A DNA stretch of 64,000 nt, from positions 1-64,000 of the forward strand of contig JAEXNR010000007.1 of the NCBI GenBank assembly GCA_023439505.1, read 5' to 3'. The position numbers and the translations under genes were made by a program. Shown here one piece after another: positions 53,882 to 63,191 of the stretch. The DNA is from Bacillota bacterium (GTDB taxonomy: Bacteria; Bacillota; Clostridia; Lachnospirales; Lachnospiraceae). How positions within the stretch are numbered: position 1 is the stretch's first letter; the number at the start of each line of letters is the position of its first letter. The notes beneath the pieces were generated by a model that was not told where the DNA came from, made no database searches, and saw nothing but the letters and a program-made list of their open reading frames with translations.

Positions 53882-55585
53882 TTAGCTGATATTCGCCCGT
53901 AATGCGTCAAAAACATTAAATACATCAAGAATACCGTAGCCCCAGTCACGATTTGGATAATCCAGATTAGAACTTCTTCTGGCACCGCGGATCAGATAAT
54001 TGGTCATCTCCATCGAATCAATATTCGGTCTGTTTCCTCTAACAACACCCCATTCTAATATCATGGCGACGATGCCTGCTGTATGGGCGCAAGCAACGCC
54101 GGTTCCGGTATAAGGAACAAATTCCCGGTTTTGATTCGGCGCGATATAATTGACTCCAGGTGCTGCCAGCTCCGGTTTTATATTATTGGATCTGGTATAG
54201 CCTCTGCTTGCATTTACATACAAATTATTATTTGCGGTATTATAAGCCGTAACTGTAATTGGTATAAGTGCACCGCCCGGTGACAATATGGTTGTATAGA
54301 TATCCGGCTGAATAAATCTTGTACTGTCTGTAATCATATCCCCCATGGGAAGCCATATATTAAAAGAGTTTGTGAGATTCCCCTGTCCATATACATTAAA
54401 TCTCCAGATTCCGGGGGATATATTATGAAATCGCAGTAAAATCAACTGGTCCCCGGTTTCTGATTCTATGATCATGTAGTCAAGATAGATCACTGTTGTC
54501 TCAAAGACAAAATTAATCACGCGATTTACTCTGATGCCGGAGGGAATTCTGGCAATATATTCTCCTGAAGGTGATAAAATATCAATCGAATAAATTCCGG
54601 GCGAAGTACCCCATAATTCCATCGAGAAGCCTCTTTCAGTTTCTCCTACATTAAGTTCCACAGTATTATAACCGATGGCAGGATCGATACTTCCGAAATA
54701 ATGTCTGCCCCGGTTGCCTTCATTTCCCGCGGAGATCACAGCAATATTACCCGGTAAATCCGAATAAATGGTTAAGAAACGAGCTAACAGGGAGCTACCG
54801 TCATGGGAACCCTGGGAAGAGCCGATTCCCAGACAGATTACCAGCGGTCGATGCAGATCCTGTGCCTTTCGAATGCAATATTGAATTCCCCACATGATGA
54901 CATCCTCCTGAAAGCAGATAACATCTTCAGGAACTACATAAAAGCGCTTGAGATATGCCTTTGCCAACTGTAGTTTGACAACCAGAAGCTCAGCCCCCGG
55001 TGCCACTCCTGAAAAGGCTGCGTCTGCATCCGGATTTCCGCAGGCCACGCCAGCCATCATGGTACCATGCCCATTCTCATCCCTGCTTGGAACGATATTA
55101 TAGGGTTGATTGGAAGCAAGTGCCTGATTAATCATATCTGCATTATACTCTGATCCGAACCGGCTCTCATAAGGATACGTGCCTGTCTCAATGGTCTGAT
55201 CCCAGATTGCGGCTATTTTAGTGGTGCCGTCCGAATGAATAAAGACGGGATTGGTATAATCGATACCCGTATCTACCACACCGACCAGCACACCATTCCC
55301 CAGCAGATTTAAAGCCGGTATATTTCGTAATCTTGTGACCCCTGACGCCTCTAAGCTGATCGTACTGGTTAATCCGAATAACCGTGGTATCGTAGAATAA
55401 CCATAAGTGCCGACCGTTTCTACATTGAGCGATGCCACCGGCACATGCACAATTGCAAAAGATTCATTCATATAACTGATCGGATACTCACGAAATTGAT
55501 CTAAAACACCTGGATTATTAAGGTAAAAAACGATTAAATCCGCATATTCTTCCCGGTTATAAGCGACTCTTTCCTGTCCTGTCAT
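53882..55585 (-). CDS. Csp-type subtilase, predicted pseudoprotease (CspC-like)
   Basis: A 567-residue subtilase-fold protein with the central jelly-roll insert of the Csp family. Counted from the ATG at 55585, Asp105 (VGVVDTGID) and His173 (ENGHGTMMAG) are present, but the serine position reads YTGTGVACAHTAG: Gly496 replaces Ser (codon GGC at 54100-54098). A single G-to-A change would give AGC. The upstream paralogue has GTSVSAAHTTG at the same place. In C. difficile, CspC is such a dead member acting as the bile-salt germinant sensor. An in-frame TTG at 55597 is an alternative start, but GGAGTGG is six bases before the ATG. Confidence 0.85.
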   Translation of the reverse strand: MTGQERVAYNREEYADLIVFYLNNPGVLDQFREYPISYMNESFAIVHVPVASLNVETVGTYGYSTIPRLFGLTSTISLEASGVTRLRNIPALNLLGNGVLVGVVDTGIDYTNPVFIHSDGTTKIAAIWDQTIETGTYPYESRFGSEYNADMINQALASNQPYNIVPSRDENGHGTMMAGVACGNPDADAAFSGVAPGAELLVVKLQLAKAYLKRFYVVPEDVICFQEDVIMWGIQYCIRKAQDLHRPLVICLGIGSSQGSHDGSSLLARFLTIYSDLPGNIAVISAGNEGNRGRHYFGSIDPAIGYNTVELNVGETERGFSMELWGTSPGIYSIDILSPSGEYIARIPSGIRVNRVINFVFETTVIYLDYMIIESETGDQLILLRFHNISPGIWRFNVYGQGNLTNSFNIWLPMGDMITDSTRFIQPDIYTTILSPGGALIPITVTAYNTANNNLYVNASRGYTRSNNIKPELAAPGVNYIAPNQNREFVPYTGTGVACAHTAGIVAMILEWGVVRGNRPNIDSMEMTNYLIRGARRSSNLDYPNRDWGYGILDVFNVFDALRANIS

Positions 55586-55659
55586 ATGCCACTCCAATCA
55601 TGCAATCATATTAATATATATTTTTAAATCTCCAAATATATGAAATGATGATACTGATC

Positions 55660-57378
55660 CTATGAAGAGAGACCAGTTCTCAGACTATCAAATATATTAT
55701 AGACATCTAAAATCCCATACCCCCAGTCCCGGTTTGGATATTCCAGATTTACATCCCTTCTGGCACCTCGTTCCATTAGTTTCTTCATTTCTATAGAATT
55801 TAATGTGGATAAATTGCCTCTTACAATTCCCCATTCCAGGAGCAGGGCTGCTACCCCGGTAGTATGAGCCGCTGAAACACTGGTACCGGTAAATTCGGCA
55901 AAGGTCTTTGTCACTGTGGGACCAATGATATCTACGCCCGGTGCCGCAATCTGGGGTGTAACATAACCGATTCTGGAATAACCCCTGCTGGCAGCCAGGT
56001 AGAGACTGTCATCCACATGATTATAAGCAGTTACCGTAATTGGCGGGATGGTAGTTCCCAGCGTCAGTACGGTTGTATAAGGATCTGATCGGATAAAAAA
56101 AGTATTTGTAGAGATAAAATCACCCATGGGAAGCCAGATATTAAAACTCAGGCTCAGGTCAATGCGTTCATAAACATTAATTCGCCATATCCCCGGTGCC
56201 GGATTTACAAAACGGAACAAGATGAGCTGATCGCCACTCTGAGACTCCACCAGCTGATAATCAAGATGAATGATGGTCCGCTCAAAGACAAAGGAGATTT
56301 CTCTATATATGTCAATTCCTGATACGATTCTGGGGATGTACTCTCCGGAAGGGGATTGAATATCAACAGAGAAGATGCCGGGTCTGTCTCCCCACAGTTC
56401 CATGGTAAAGCCCTGTTCGTTTTCACCCACATTCAATTCCACCGTGTCATAACCGGGTCTGCTACTGATTGTACTAAAATAATGTCTTCTGGCATTCCCT
56501 TCATTACCCGCAGCAATAATCATTGCAATCTCCCTTGTACTTGCCGCTAACGATAGAAAATTACTTAACGTGCCTCTGCCGTCATGCGCACTGGCAGAGG
56601 TATTTACAGCAATACAGATTGCCATGGGTCTTGCCAGCTCATTTTTTACTTGTAATATATACTCCAGTGCAAAGGATACATCATTTTCCTGATAACAAAA
56701 TACCTCCTCCGGTATCAGGAAAAAATCTTTTAAATATTGCTTTGCAGGCTTAAGTTTAACAACCACAAATTCTGCATCCGGAGCAACTCCATAGAAATTC
56801 TCTTCCGGAACTTCTTTACCCCCTGCAATTCCTGCAAGCATGGTTCCGTGACCAACCTCATCCATACTGGGAACGACGCTTAAGGGATCATTGCTTCGCA
56901 GGGCGGTGTTGATTTGCTCACGGGTATATAGGGTACCGTAATCCAGTCCTTGGGGTGGCGAATCACTCTGAATGCTCTGATCCCAGATGGAAACAATTCT
57001 GGTACTCCCATCGGCATTTTGAAAGATGGGATTGGTGTAGTCAATGCCGGTATCTATGATTGCGATCAGCACACCCTGCCCGCGAAGATTGAAATTGGGG
57101 ATATTTCTAATTCTGATAATTCCGGATGCTTCCAGACTGCCCAGTGTGACCAGACCAAGTAAGGATGGCATTACCTGATATCCCAATGTCACGATTGTCT
57201 GATTTGTTATTTGTTCAACCGGAACATGGACAACAGAAAGCAGGAAATTAATCGGTCGTATCGTAGCATCGGTTAAGGATTCCAGGATCGTATTGTTCGG
57301 CGTATTTTCTATCAATAAATCGGCATATTCTTCACTGACAATTCTGTTTCTTTCATCCGCTGTCATATTGTCGCTCAC
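55660..57378 (-). CDS. Csp-type subtilisin-like serine protease (CspB-like)
   Basis: A 572-residue subtilase with an N-terminal prodomain-like region, Asp109 (IAIIDTGID), His177 (EVGHGTMLAG) and Ser500 (GTSVSAAHTTG), the full triad, plus the inserted jelly-roll domain typical of Csp proteases. In Clostridia CspB cleaves pro-SleC to begin cortex hydrolysis during germination. No signal peptide is seen, as usual in this group. The GTG start is uncertain (GGAA, three bases away); an in-frame ATG lies at 57366. Upstream gene of a two-gene minus-strand operon, 74 bases before the pseudoprotease. Confidence 0.88.
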   Translation of the reverse strand: MSDNMTADERNRIVSEEYADLLIENTPNNTILESLTDATIRPINFLLSVVHVPVEQITNQTIVTLGYQVMPSLLGLVTLGSLEASGIIRIRNIPNFNLRGQGVLIAIIDTGIDYTNPIFQNADGSTRIVSIWDQSIQSDSPPQGLDYGTLYTREQINTALRSNDPLSVVPSMDEVGHGTMLAGIAGGKEVPEENFYGVAPDAEFVVVKLKPAKQYLKDFFLIPEEVFCYQENDVSFALEYILQVKNELARPMAICIAVNTSASAHDGRGTLSNFLSLAASTREIAMIIAAGNEGNARRHYFSTISSRPGYDTVELNVGENEQGFTMELWGDRPGIFSVDIQSPSGEYIPRIVSGIDIYREISFVFERTIIHLDYQLVESQSGDQLILFRFVNPAPGIWRINVYERIDLSLSFNIWLPMGDFISTNTFFIRSDPYTTVLTLGTTIPPITVTAYNHVDDSLYLAASRGYSRIGYVTPQIAAPGVDIIGPTVTKTFAEFTGTSVSAAHTTGVAALLLEWGIVRGNLSTLNSIEMKKLMERGARRDVNLEYPNRDWGYGILDVYNIFDSLRTGLSS

Positions 57379-57535
57379 TTATTCCATATCTTATTATATA
57401 TATATCATTTTTAAAGAAAAGTATGTTGTATAGATCAAAAACCATGAATTCATTTAAACATTCAAAACCACGAATATGATTTTGACAAATGATTGCGAAG
57501 CGAGCCGCTCTCTCAAACATAAAGAAAAGTTCCGC

Positions 57536-57564
57536 TTGAACATATGTTCTTTTTGATATATAAT
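57536..57564 (+). promoter_or_regulatory. Promoter of the rsmE operon
   Basis: TTGAAC (57536-57541), 17 bases, TATAAT (57559-57564). Confidence 0.75.
57538..57549 (+). promoter_or_regulatory. LexA/DinR-type palindrome overlapping the -35
   Basis: GAACATATGTTC, which fits the core of the Gram-positive SOS box (CGAACRNRYGTTYG) at all eight fixed core bases and the R/N/R/Y positions; only the outer C and G are replaced by T. It overlaps the -35, a repressing position. Confidence 0.45.
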
Positions 57565-57620
57565 TAAAGTAATGGAAAAATATATATAGTGAGAAATACG
57601 GATCTGACAAGGAGAAATCA

Positions 57621-58361
57621 ATGCATCGCTTTTATGTTACCAATGACCAGATAGAAAACGATATGATCACGATTACAGGCCCTGACCAGAATCATATCAG
57701 GAATGTTCTTCGCATGAGGCAGGGGGATGAAATTGTAATTTGTAATGGACAAGGAAAAGATTGTTATTGTATAATGAATAAAGTATCTGAGAATGAAGTA
57801 ATTGCCAGGATAATATCTATTCAGGATACGGATACAGAACTTTCTTCCAGAATAATTTTATATCAGGGGCTTCCCAAAAAAGATAAGATGGAATTAATTA
57901 TTCAAAAAGCAGTGGAATTAGGCGTTTATGAGATAGTACCTGTAATGACCAAACGGGTTATCGTAAAATTGGAAGACAAAAAGAAAGAAGAGAAGAAACT
58001 GGAACGTTGGCAGGCGATCGCTGAAAGTGCCGCAAAACAGTCTTTTAGAGGTATTATACCCAGAATCAAACCCGTGCAGTCTTTTGGTGAGGCCATCGGG
58101 AATGCAAAGAACAGCGGGTTTGGGATCATTCCTTATGAGAATGCAAAAGGGATACAATATACAAAAGAGGTTATGACCGGTTTGGTTCAACATCCTTATA
58201 TCAGTGTTTTTATCGGCCCGGAGGGCGGCTATGAAGAAGAAGAAATCAAACTCGCTGTACAAAACGCAATCCTGCCGATTACTCTGGGAAAAAGAATATT
58301 ACGGACAGAGACAGCAGGGTTAGCGGTATTATCCATGATGATGCTGGCTTTAGAACAGTAG
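57621..58361 (+). CDS. rsmE: 16S rRNA (uracil(1498)-N(3))-methyltransferase
   Basis: A 246-residue SPOUT-type methyltransferase. MHRFYVTNDQIEN and the ITGPDQNHIRNVLRMRQGDEI segment form the PUA-like start; VFIGPEGGYEEEE and LGKRILRTETAGLAVL give the trefoil-knot SAM site. Starts with ACAAGGAG six to ten bases before the ATG. First gene of a long operon running to recU. Confidence 0.95.
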   Translation: MHRFYVTNDQIENDMITITGPDQNHIRNVLRMRQGDEIVICNGQGKDCYCIMNKVSENEVIARIISIQDTDTELSSRIILYQGLPKKDKMELIIQKAVELGVYEIVPVMTKRVIVKLEDKKKEEKKLERWQAIAESAAKQSFRGIIPRIKPVQSFGEAIGNAKNSGFGIIPYENAKGIQYTKEVMTGLVQHPYISVFIGPEGGYEEEEIKLAVQNAILPITLGKRILRTETAGLAVLSMMMLALEQ

Positions 58362-58407
58362 CGGTTTTATTATTCTTTGGCCTTGAAAAGCGTTTGGGAG
58401 GTAATGT

Positions 58408-59211
58408 ATGGAGATACAACTTTGGAGAAAAATACTTGATCCATATCATATGGCAGTGAACGAGTTAATTGTAAAGTTTAATCATATCATTGATGAATAT
58501 CGAAATGTTGGAGCTTATTCTCCCATCGAGCAGGTTACAGGAAGAGTAAAAACCATCTCAAGCATTTTGGAAAAATCGCAGAAGAAAAATATAGATCTGG
58601 AATTATTCGAAGAGAAAATCGAAGATATTGCGGGCATAAGAATAATCTGTCAATTCGTAGAAGACATTCATAAGGTGGTAGATATTATAAAAAAACGTTC
58701 TGACATGAGGGTGAAAAGTGAAAAGGATTATATTATTAACGCGAAGAGAAGCGGTTATCGTTCCTATCATCTGATTATATTTTATAATGTAGAAACCTTA
58801 CAGGGAACCAGGGAATTACAGGCAGAGATACAGATACGAACGCTGGCTATGAATTTCTGGGCAACCATTGAACATTCCCTGCAGTATAAATATAAGCAAA
58901 ATATCCCGGAGCATATCAGAGAACGACTCTCTTCCGCTGCAGAAGCGATCTTGATCCTGGACCGGGAGATGTCGGTAGTTCGTGATGAGATTCTGGATGC
59001 ACAGAATTCATTTACCATTAAAGCCAATATTGTAGCAGATATCTTAACCAATATTCAGAATTTATATAGTGTAGCAAATAAACAGGAAGTTATTAAAATT
59101 CAGGACGAATTTTTCAGAATTTATCAGGCGGGAGATCAGAATGAACTGGAGCAATTTAATAACGAGCTCGATCTGATATCCCAGCGCTATCGTGCGCAGA
59201 GTCTGAGATGA
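58408..59211 (+). CDS. GTP pyrophosphokinase family small alarmone synthetase (RelQ/YjbM-like)
   Basis: A 267-residue single-domain (p)ppGpp synthetase. The RelA/SpoT synthetase motifs are present: EKIEDIAGIRIICQFVEDI, the NAKRSGYRSYHLII stretch and AEIQIRTLAMNFWATIEH, with the C-terminal helical tail of the tetramerising RelQ type. No hydrolase domain, TGS or ACT domains. It would raise alarmone levels under stress. It stands 46 bases behind rsmE and before rsmF, an unusual mix of an alarmone synthetase with rRNA modification. Confidence 0.9.
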   Translation: MEIQLWRKILDPYHMAVNELIVKFNHIIDEYRNVGAYSPIEQVTGRVKTISSILEKSQKKNIDLELFEEKIEDIAGIRIICQFVEDIHKVVDIIKKRSDMRVKSEKDYIINAKRSGYRSYHLIIFYNVETLQGTRELQAEIQIRTLAMNFWATIEHSLQYKYKQNIPEHIRERLSSAAEAILILDREMSVVRDEILDAQNSFTIKANIVADILTNIQNLYSVANKQEVIKIQDEFFRIYQAGDQNELEQFNNELDLISQRYRAQSLR

Positions 59212-59264
59212 ATTCTGAAATTATTTTTGAGTTCAATCAATAAAAATACCAATGGAGTGAAAAA

Positions 59265-60716
59265 ATGAAATTTCCAAAATTATTTGAGGACAGAATGAAA
59301 AAACTCTTGGGGGAGGAATTTAATGAGTTTTCACAGTGTTACTCGAAACCACATTATGGCGGTTTAAGAGTAAATACGTTAAAAATCACACCACAAGCGT
59401 TTGAAAAGATCTGTCCTTTTCCTATTACAAGAATCCCATGGATTTATAACGGGTACTATTATGATACTAGTCTACAGCCGGCAAGACATCCTTATTACTA
59501 TGCCGGACTTTATTATATTCAGGAACCAAGTGCAATGACACCTGCCAGCCTGTTACCCATAAAGGAAGGGGATAAGGTGTTGGATATTTGCGCTGCGCCG
59601 GGTGGTAAAAGCACTGAGCTTGCAGCAAAATTAAACGGAAGCGGTATTTTGGTCTCCAACGACATCAGCAATTCCAGAGCGAAAGCGCTGCTAAAAAACC
59701 TGGAGCTGTTTGGTGCAAGAAATTCTCTGATTTTATCGGAAGCACCAAATAAGCTGGCGGACTATTTTCCCTCTTTTTTCGATAAAATCTTAATTGATGC
59801 TCCCTGTTCAGGAGAAGGAATGTTTCGTAAAAGTCCTGCTATCATGTCAAACTGGGAACAATACGGCGTTGATTATTATAATAAACTGCAAAAAGAAATT
59901 ATTCTCTTCGCGGCTAAAATGCTGAGGCCCGGCGGATTTATGCTTTATTCCACCTGTACCTTTTCACCGGAGGAAAACGAGGGTACGATTGCGTATCTGT
60001 TAAGGGAATGCCCGGAGTTTCGTGTGGTGAATGCCATTCCGGATGATCACATCCGGCAACGGCTGGGAATTACTTATGAGGGATTTGATTATGGGAAACC
60101 GGAATGGATTAATGAGGAGAATGCACAGCTTCGCCACTGTATCCGGCTATGGCCGCATAAGATCAACGGAGAAGGACATTTTATCACATTGCTGCAAAAG
60201 GGCGAAGGAACTACAGAGAATGTGCCCGGTGGCAGTAATGAAATTCTCCGTGTGAGGGACAAGAATGAAATATCCAGAGAAGCGACAGCGTTTATCAATG
60301 ACATAAGACTCTCCCCCGAACGAACGGGTTCTGTTAACGGAAAGCCCGGTATTGACATTAGCCGGCTTTTGGTTCGCGACACCCGGTTATATTATCTGCC
60401 GGAGGGGTTGCCTGATATAAAGGGACTTCGGATTTTAAGACAGGGTTTATTGCTTGGAGAGATGAAAAAACAGCGTTTTGAACCTTCTCAGGCCCTTGCG
60501 AGTGCACTTTCAAGTGAAGAGTATGCGAAAACGATTCACTTTAAGAAAGAAGATCCAAATGCCATCCGGTACTTAAAATGTGAATCCCTTGAACTTAAGG
60601 ACCAGTATGAAGATGGCTGGTATTTGATCTGTGTAGATCAGCATCCGCTTGGCTGGGCTAAAATTTCTAAAAATAACTTCAAGAATAAATATCTTCCCGG
60701 ATGGAGATGGGTATAA
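59265..60716 (+). CDS. RsmF/RsmB-NOP family rRNA cytosine-C5 methyltransferase
   Basis: A 483-residue SAM enzyme. ICAAPGGKSTELAAKL is the SAM site; DAPCSGEGMFRK and STCTFSPEENE carry the two cysteines of the m5C mechanism; residues about 300-483 form a PUA-like C-terminal RNA domain. Close to RsmF/YebU of rRNA. TGGAGTGA in front of the ATG. Its stop overlaps the start of the next gene (TAATG). Confidence 0.9.
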   Translation: MKFPKLFEDRMKKLLGEEFNEFSQCYSKPHYGGLRVNTLKITPQAFEKICPFPITRIPWIYNGYYYDTSLQPARHPYYYAGLYYIQEPSAMTPASLLPIKEGDKVLDICAAPGGKSTELAAKLNGSGILVSNDISNSRAKALLKNLELFGARNSLILSEAPNKLADYFPSFFDKILIDAPCSGEGMFRKSPAIMSNWEQYGVDYYNKLQKEIILFAAKMLRPGGFMLYSTCTFSPEENEGTIAYLLRECPEFRVVNAIPDDHIRQRLGITYEGFDYGKPEWINEENAQLRHCIRLWPHKINGEGHFITLLQKGEGTTENVPGGSNEILRVRDKNEISREATAFINDIRLSPERTGSVNGKPGIDISRLLVRDTRLYYLPEGLPDIKGLRILRQGLLLGEMKKQRFEPSQALASALSSEEYAKTIHFKKEDPNAIRYLKCESLELKDQYEDGWYLICVDQHPLGWAKISKNNFKNKYLPGWRWV

Positions 60717-61450
60717 TGGAAAAGCCAATAAGACTTGACAAATATCTGGCTGATATGGGGATTGGAAGCAGAAGTGAAATCAAACTCTGGATCCGCAAGG
60801 GAAGTGTGTGTGTAAATAATGAAATTTGCAAAAAACCTGAGTTAAAAGTTTACCTGAACCAGGATCAGGTTACATTTGACGGACGGGAGATTCTTTATCA
60901 TCAATTTAGTTATTATATGCTCTATAAGCCGGCGGGTGTGGTCTCAGCGACAACGGATTCTATCAGTAAAACGGTGATGGACTTATTACAGGAGAAGGAA
61001 GGAAAAGATTTATTTCCTGTGGGTCGTCTTGATAAGGACACCGAGGGGCTGCTGCTTATCACCAATGACGGAGATCTGGCACATCGGCTTCTCTCACCTA
61101 AAAAACATGTAGATAAGGTGTATTATGCCAGGGTAAAAGGGAAGGTAACAAAAGAAGATGCGGATCAATTTCTTGCGGGTGTTTCGATTGAAACGGATGA
61201 TATCACACTTCCGGCAAAACTTACAATTTTATCCTCCGGTATCATTTCTGAGATTGAATTAACCATACAGGAGGGGAAGTTTCATCAGGTAAAGCGCATG
61301 TTTGAAGCGGTGGGGAAGGAAGTCCTGTATCTGAAACGCTTATCCATGGGAGGATTGGCACTGGATCAATCCCTGTTACCAGGGGAATATCGTAAACTGA
61401 GGGAAGATGAGATTAGCTATCTACAAAATATAAATATTAAGGAATGCTGA
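60716..61450 (+). CDS. 16S rRNA pseudouridine synthase (RsuA/RluB-like)
   Basis: A 244-residue protein with an N-terminal S4 RNA-binding domain (RLDKYLADMGIGSRSEIK) and a RsuA-type catalytic domain with GRLDKDTEGLLLITND (catalytic Asp in RLD). It is likely the RsuA or RluB homologue. GGAGATGGG precedes the ATG, which overlaps the previous stop. Translationally coupled to the RsmF-like gene. Confidence 0.92.
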   Translation: MEKPIRLDKYLADMGIGSRSEIKLWIRKGSVCVNNEICKKPELKVYLNQDQVTFDGREILYHQFSYYMLYKPAGVVSATTDSISKTVMDLLQEKEGKDLFPVGRLDKDTEGLLLITNDGDLAHRLLSPKKHVDKVYYARVKGKVTKEDADQFLAGVSIETDDITLPAKLTILSSGIISEIELTIQEGKFHQVKRMFEAVGKEVLYLKRLSMGGLALDQSLLPGEYRKLREDEISYLQNINIKEC

Positions 61451-61483
61451 TATTGGCATACCTTTTTGATTGAAGGAGATGTT

Positions 61484-62149
61484 ATGTTAAAAGATATTGA
61501 TGCGGTAATATTTGATTTAGACGGTACCCTGGTAGATTCCATGTGGATGTGGGAGAGCATAGATATTGAGTATCTGCAGCGTTTTGGCATCCCCCTTCCA
61601 CATGATTTGCAGAAAAATGTCGAAGGAATGAGTTTCTCCGAAACTGCCCTATATTTTAAAGAGACCTTTCGACTCTCTGACAGTCTGGATCAGATCAAGA
61701 GTGATTGGAATCAGATGGCATGGGACAAGTATCTGAATGAGGTACCCATGAAAAAGGGAGTGAAAGCGTTGCTGGATTACTTAAAATCACACCGGATCCC
61801 TGCGGGCATTGCGACAAGTAATTCAAGGGAGCTGGTAGAATTAATTATTAAAAAACATCAGATCCAGGACTATTTTACCTCCATTCGAACCTCCTGTGAA
61901 GTTGCCAAAGGAAAGCCTTCTCCGGATATCTATCTTTTGGTTGCAGAGGATTTAAAAGTAACCCCATCCGGATGTCTTGTCTTTGAAGATATCGTTCAGG
62001 GGATTATGGCAGGAAAAAACGCCGGAATGAAGGTTTGTGCCGTGCATGACGAATATTCTGTCCATACTACGGAGCTTAAGAAGGAATTAGCGGATTATTA
62101 TATTGAATCAATGGAAGACATAGTACCTGAGGAATCTATCTGGGAGTAG
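61484..62149 (+). CDS. HAD family hydrolase, subfamily IA
   Basis: A 221-residue phosphatase. FDLDGTLVDSMWMWE is motif I (nucleophile Asp and acid Asp), TSNSRELVE motif II and FEDIVQGIMAGKNAGM motif IV; the helical cap lies between. Related to beta-phosphoglucomutases and phosphoglycolate phosphatases; substrate not assignable. AAGGAGAT precedes the ATG; the ORF begins 18 bases earlier without ribosome site. Set between two pseudouridine synthase genes. Confidence 0.88.
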   Translation: MLKDIDAVIFDLDGTLVDSMWMWESIDIEYLQRFGIPLPHDLQKNVEGMSFSETALYFKETFRLSDSLDQIKSDWNQMAWDKYLNEVPMKKGVKALLDYLKSHRIPAGIATSNSRELVELIIKKHQIQDYFTSIRTSCEVAKGKPSPDIYLLVAEDLKVTPSGCLVFEDIVQGIMAGKNAGMKVCAVHDEYSVHTTELKKELADYYIESMEDIVPEESIWE

Positions 62150-62153
62150 CGTA

Positions 62154-63170
62154 ATGAAGCAGTTTATCGTAAATCATAATGAGGCAGGACAGCGCTTGGA
62201 CAAATTATTGTTCAAGCTTTTAAATAAAGCACCGAAAAATTTCATCTATAAAATGCTGCGTAAGAAAAATATCGTACTAAACGGTAAAAAGGCGGATGGT
62301 TCCGAAAAGTTAAATCTGCAGGACGAAGTTAAGTTGTTTCTTTCTGATGAAACCATAGCGCAGTTTCAGGAGCATGAAACTGCCATTCATGCTGAAGCTG
62401 ATGTTGATATCATCTATGAAGATCAACATATTATAATTATGAATAAGCCTTTGGGGATATTATCCCAGAAAGCAGCTCCCAATGACATATCCATGGTAGA
62501 AGCCATGATTTCATATCTGATATCTACAAAACAGATATCAGTGGAACAACTTACCAGCTTCAAGCCGGGAATCTGTAATCGGCTGGATCGCAATACCAGT
62601 GGGATCCTGATCGGAGGAAAGTCCTTACAGGGATTACAGAGAATGTCAGAAGTAATAAAAGATCGTTCTGTAAGTAAATATTATTTGTGCATCGTCAAGG
62701 GAGCGCTAAGGGAGAATAAGAGGATTGAAGGATACCTTACCAAAGATTCTCTTAAGAATAAAGTCTCCATTTTTACTCATCCAAAAGAGGATACAGATTA
62801 TATTTGCACAGAATATCATCCCCTGGGGATCAGCACGGCAATTAACGCTGCAACAGGAACCCTTGGTGTATTTACACTCCTGCAGGTTAAATTAATCACC
62901 GGTCGTTCCCATCAGATCAGAGCGCATCTGTCCAGTATCGGTCATCCGCTGATTGGGGACTATAAATACGGTGATCATCAGGTAAACTATTATTTTAAAA
63001 CAAGCTATGGTTTGGAACATCAATTATTACATTCAAACCGAATCGTTTTTCCAAAGATGGAGGGTGATTTCTCTGTGATATCAGAAAAGGAGTTTAAAGC
63101 CGGATTACCGAAACTCTATGAAAGCATAGGGGCCCAGCTTTTCGGAGCTCGTTTTACAAATATTATGTAA
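62154..63170 (+). CDS. RluA family pseudouridine synthase
   Basis: A 338-residue enzyme with an S4-like start (AGQRLDKLLFKLLNKAPKNF) and the RluA catalytic block NRLDRNTSGILIGGK (catalytic Asp in RLDRNTSG). The C-terminal KLITGRSHQIRAHLSSIGHPLIGD matches RluA/RluD. Modifies 23S or tRNA uridines; target unclear. The ATG follows the HAD stop by four bases with GGGAGTAG in front. Confidence 0.93.
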   Translation: MKQFIVNHNEAGQRLDKLLFKLLNKAPKNFIYKMLRKKNIVLNGKKADGSEKLNLQDEVKLFLSDETIAQFQEHETAIHAEADVDIIYEDQHIIIMNKPLGILSQKAAPNDISMVEAMISYLISTKQISVEQLTSFKPGICNRLDRNTSGILIGGKSLQGLQRMSEVIKDRSVSKYYLCIVKGALRENKRIEGYLTKDSLKNKVSIFTHPKEDTDYICTEYHPLGISTAINAATGTLGVFTLLQVKLITGRSHQIRAHLSSIGHPLIGDYKYGDHQVNYYFKTSYGLEHQLLHSNRIVFPKMEGDFSVISEKEFKAGLPKLYESIGAQLFGARFTNIM

Positions 63171-63191
63171 TAAGTTCGGGAGGTGTAGGAT

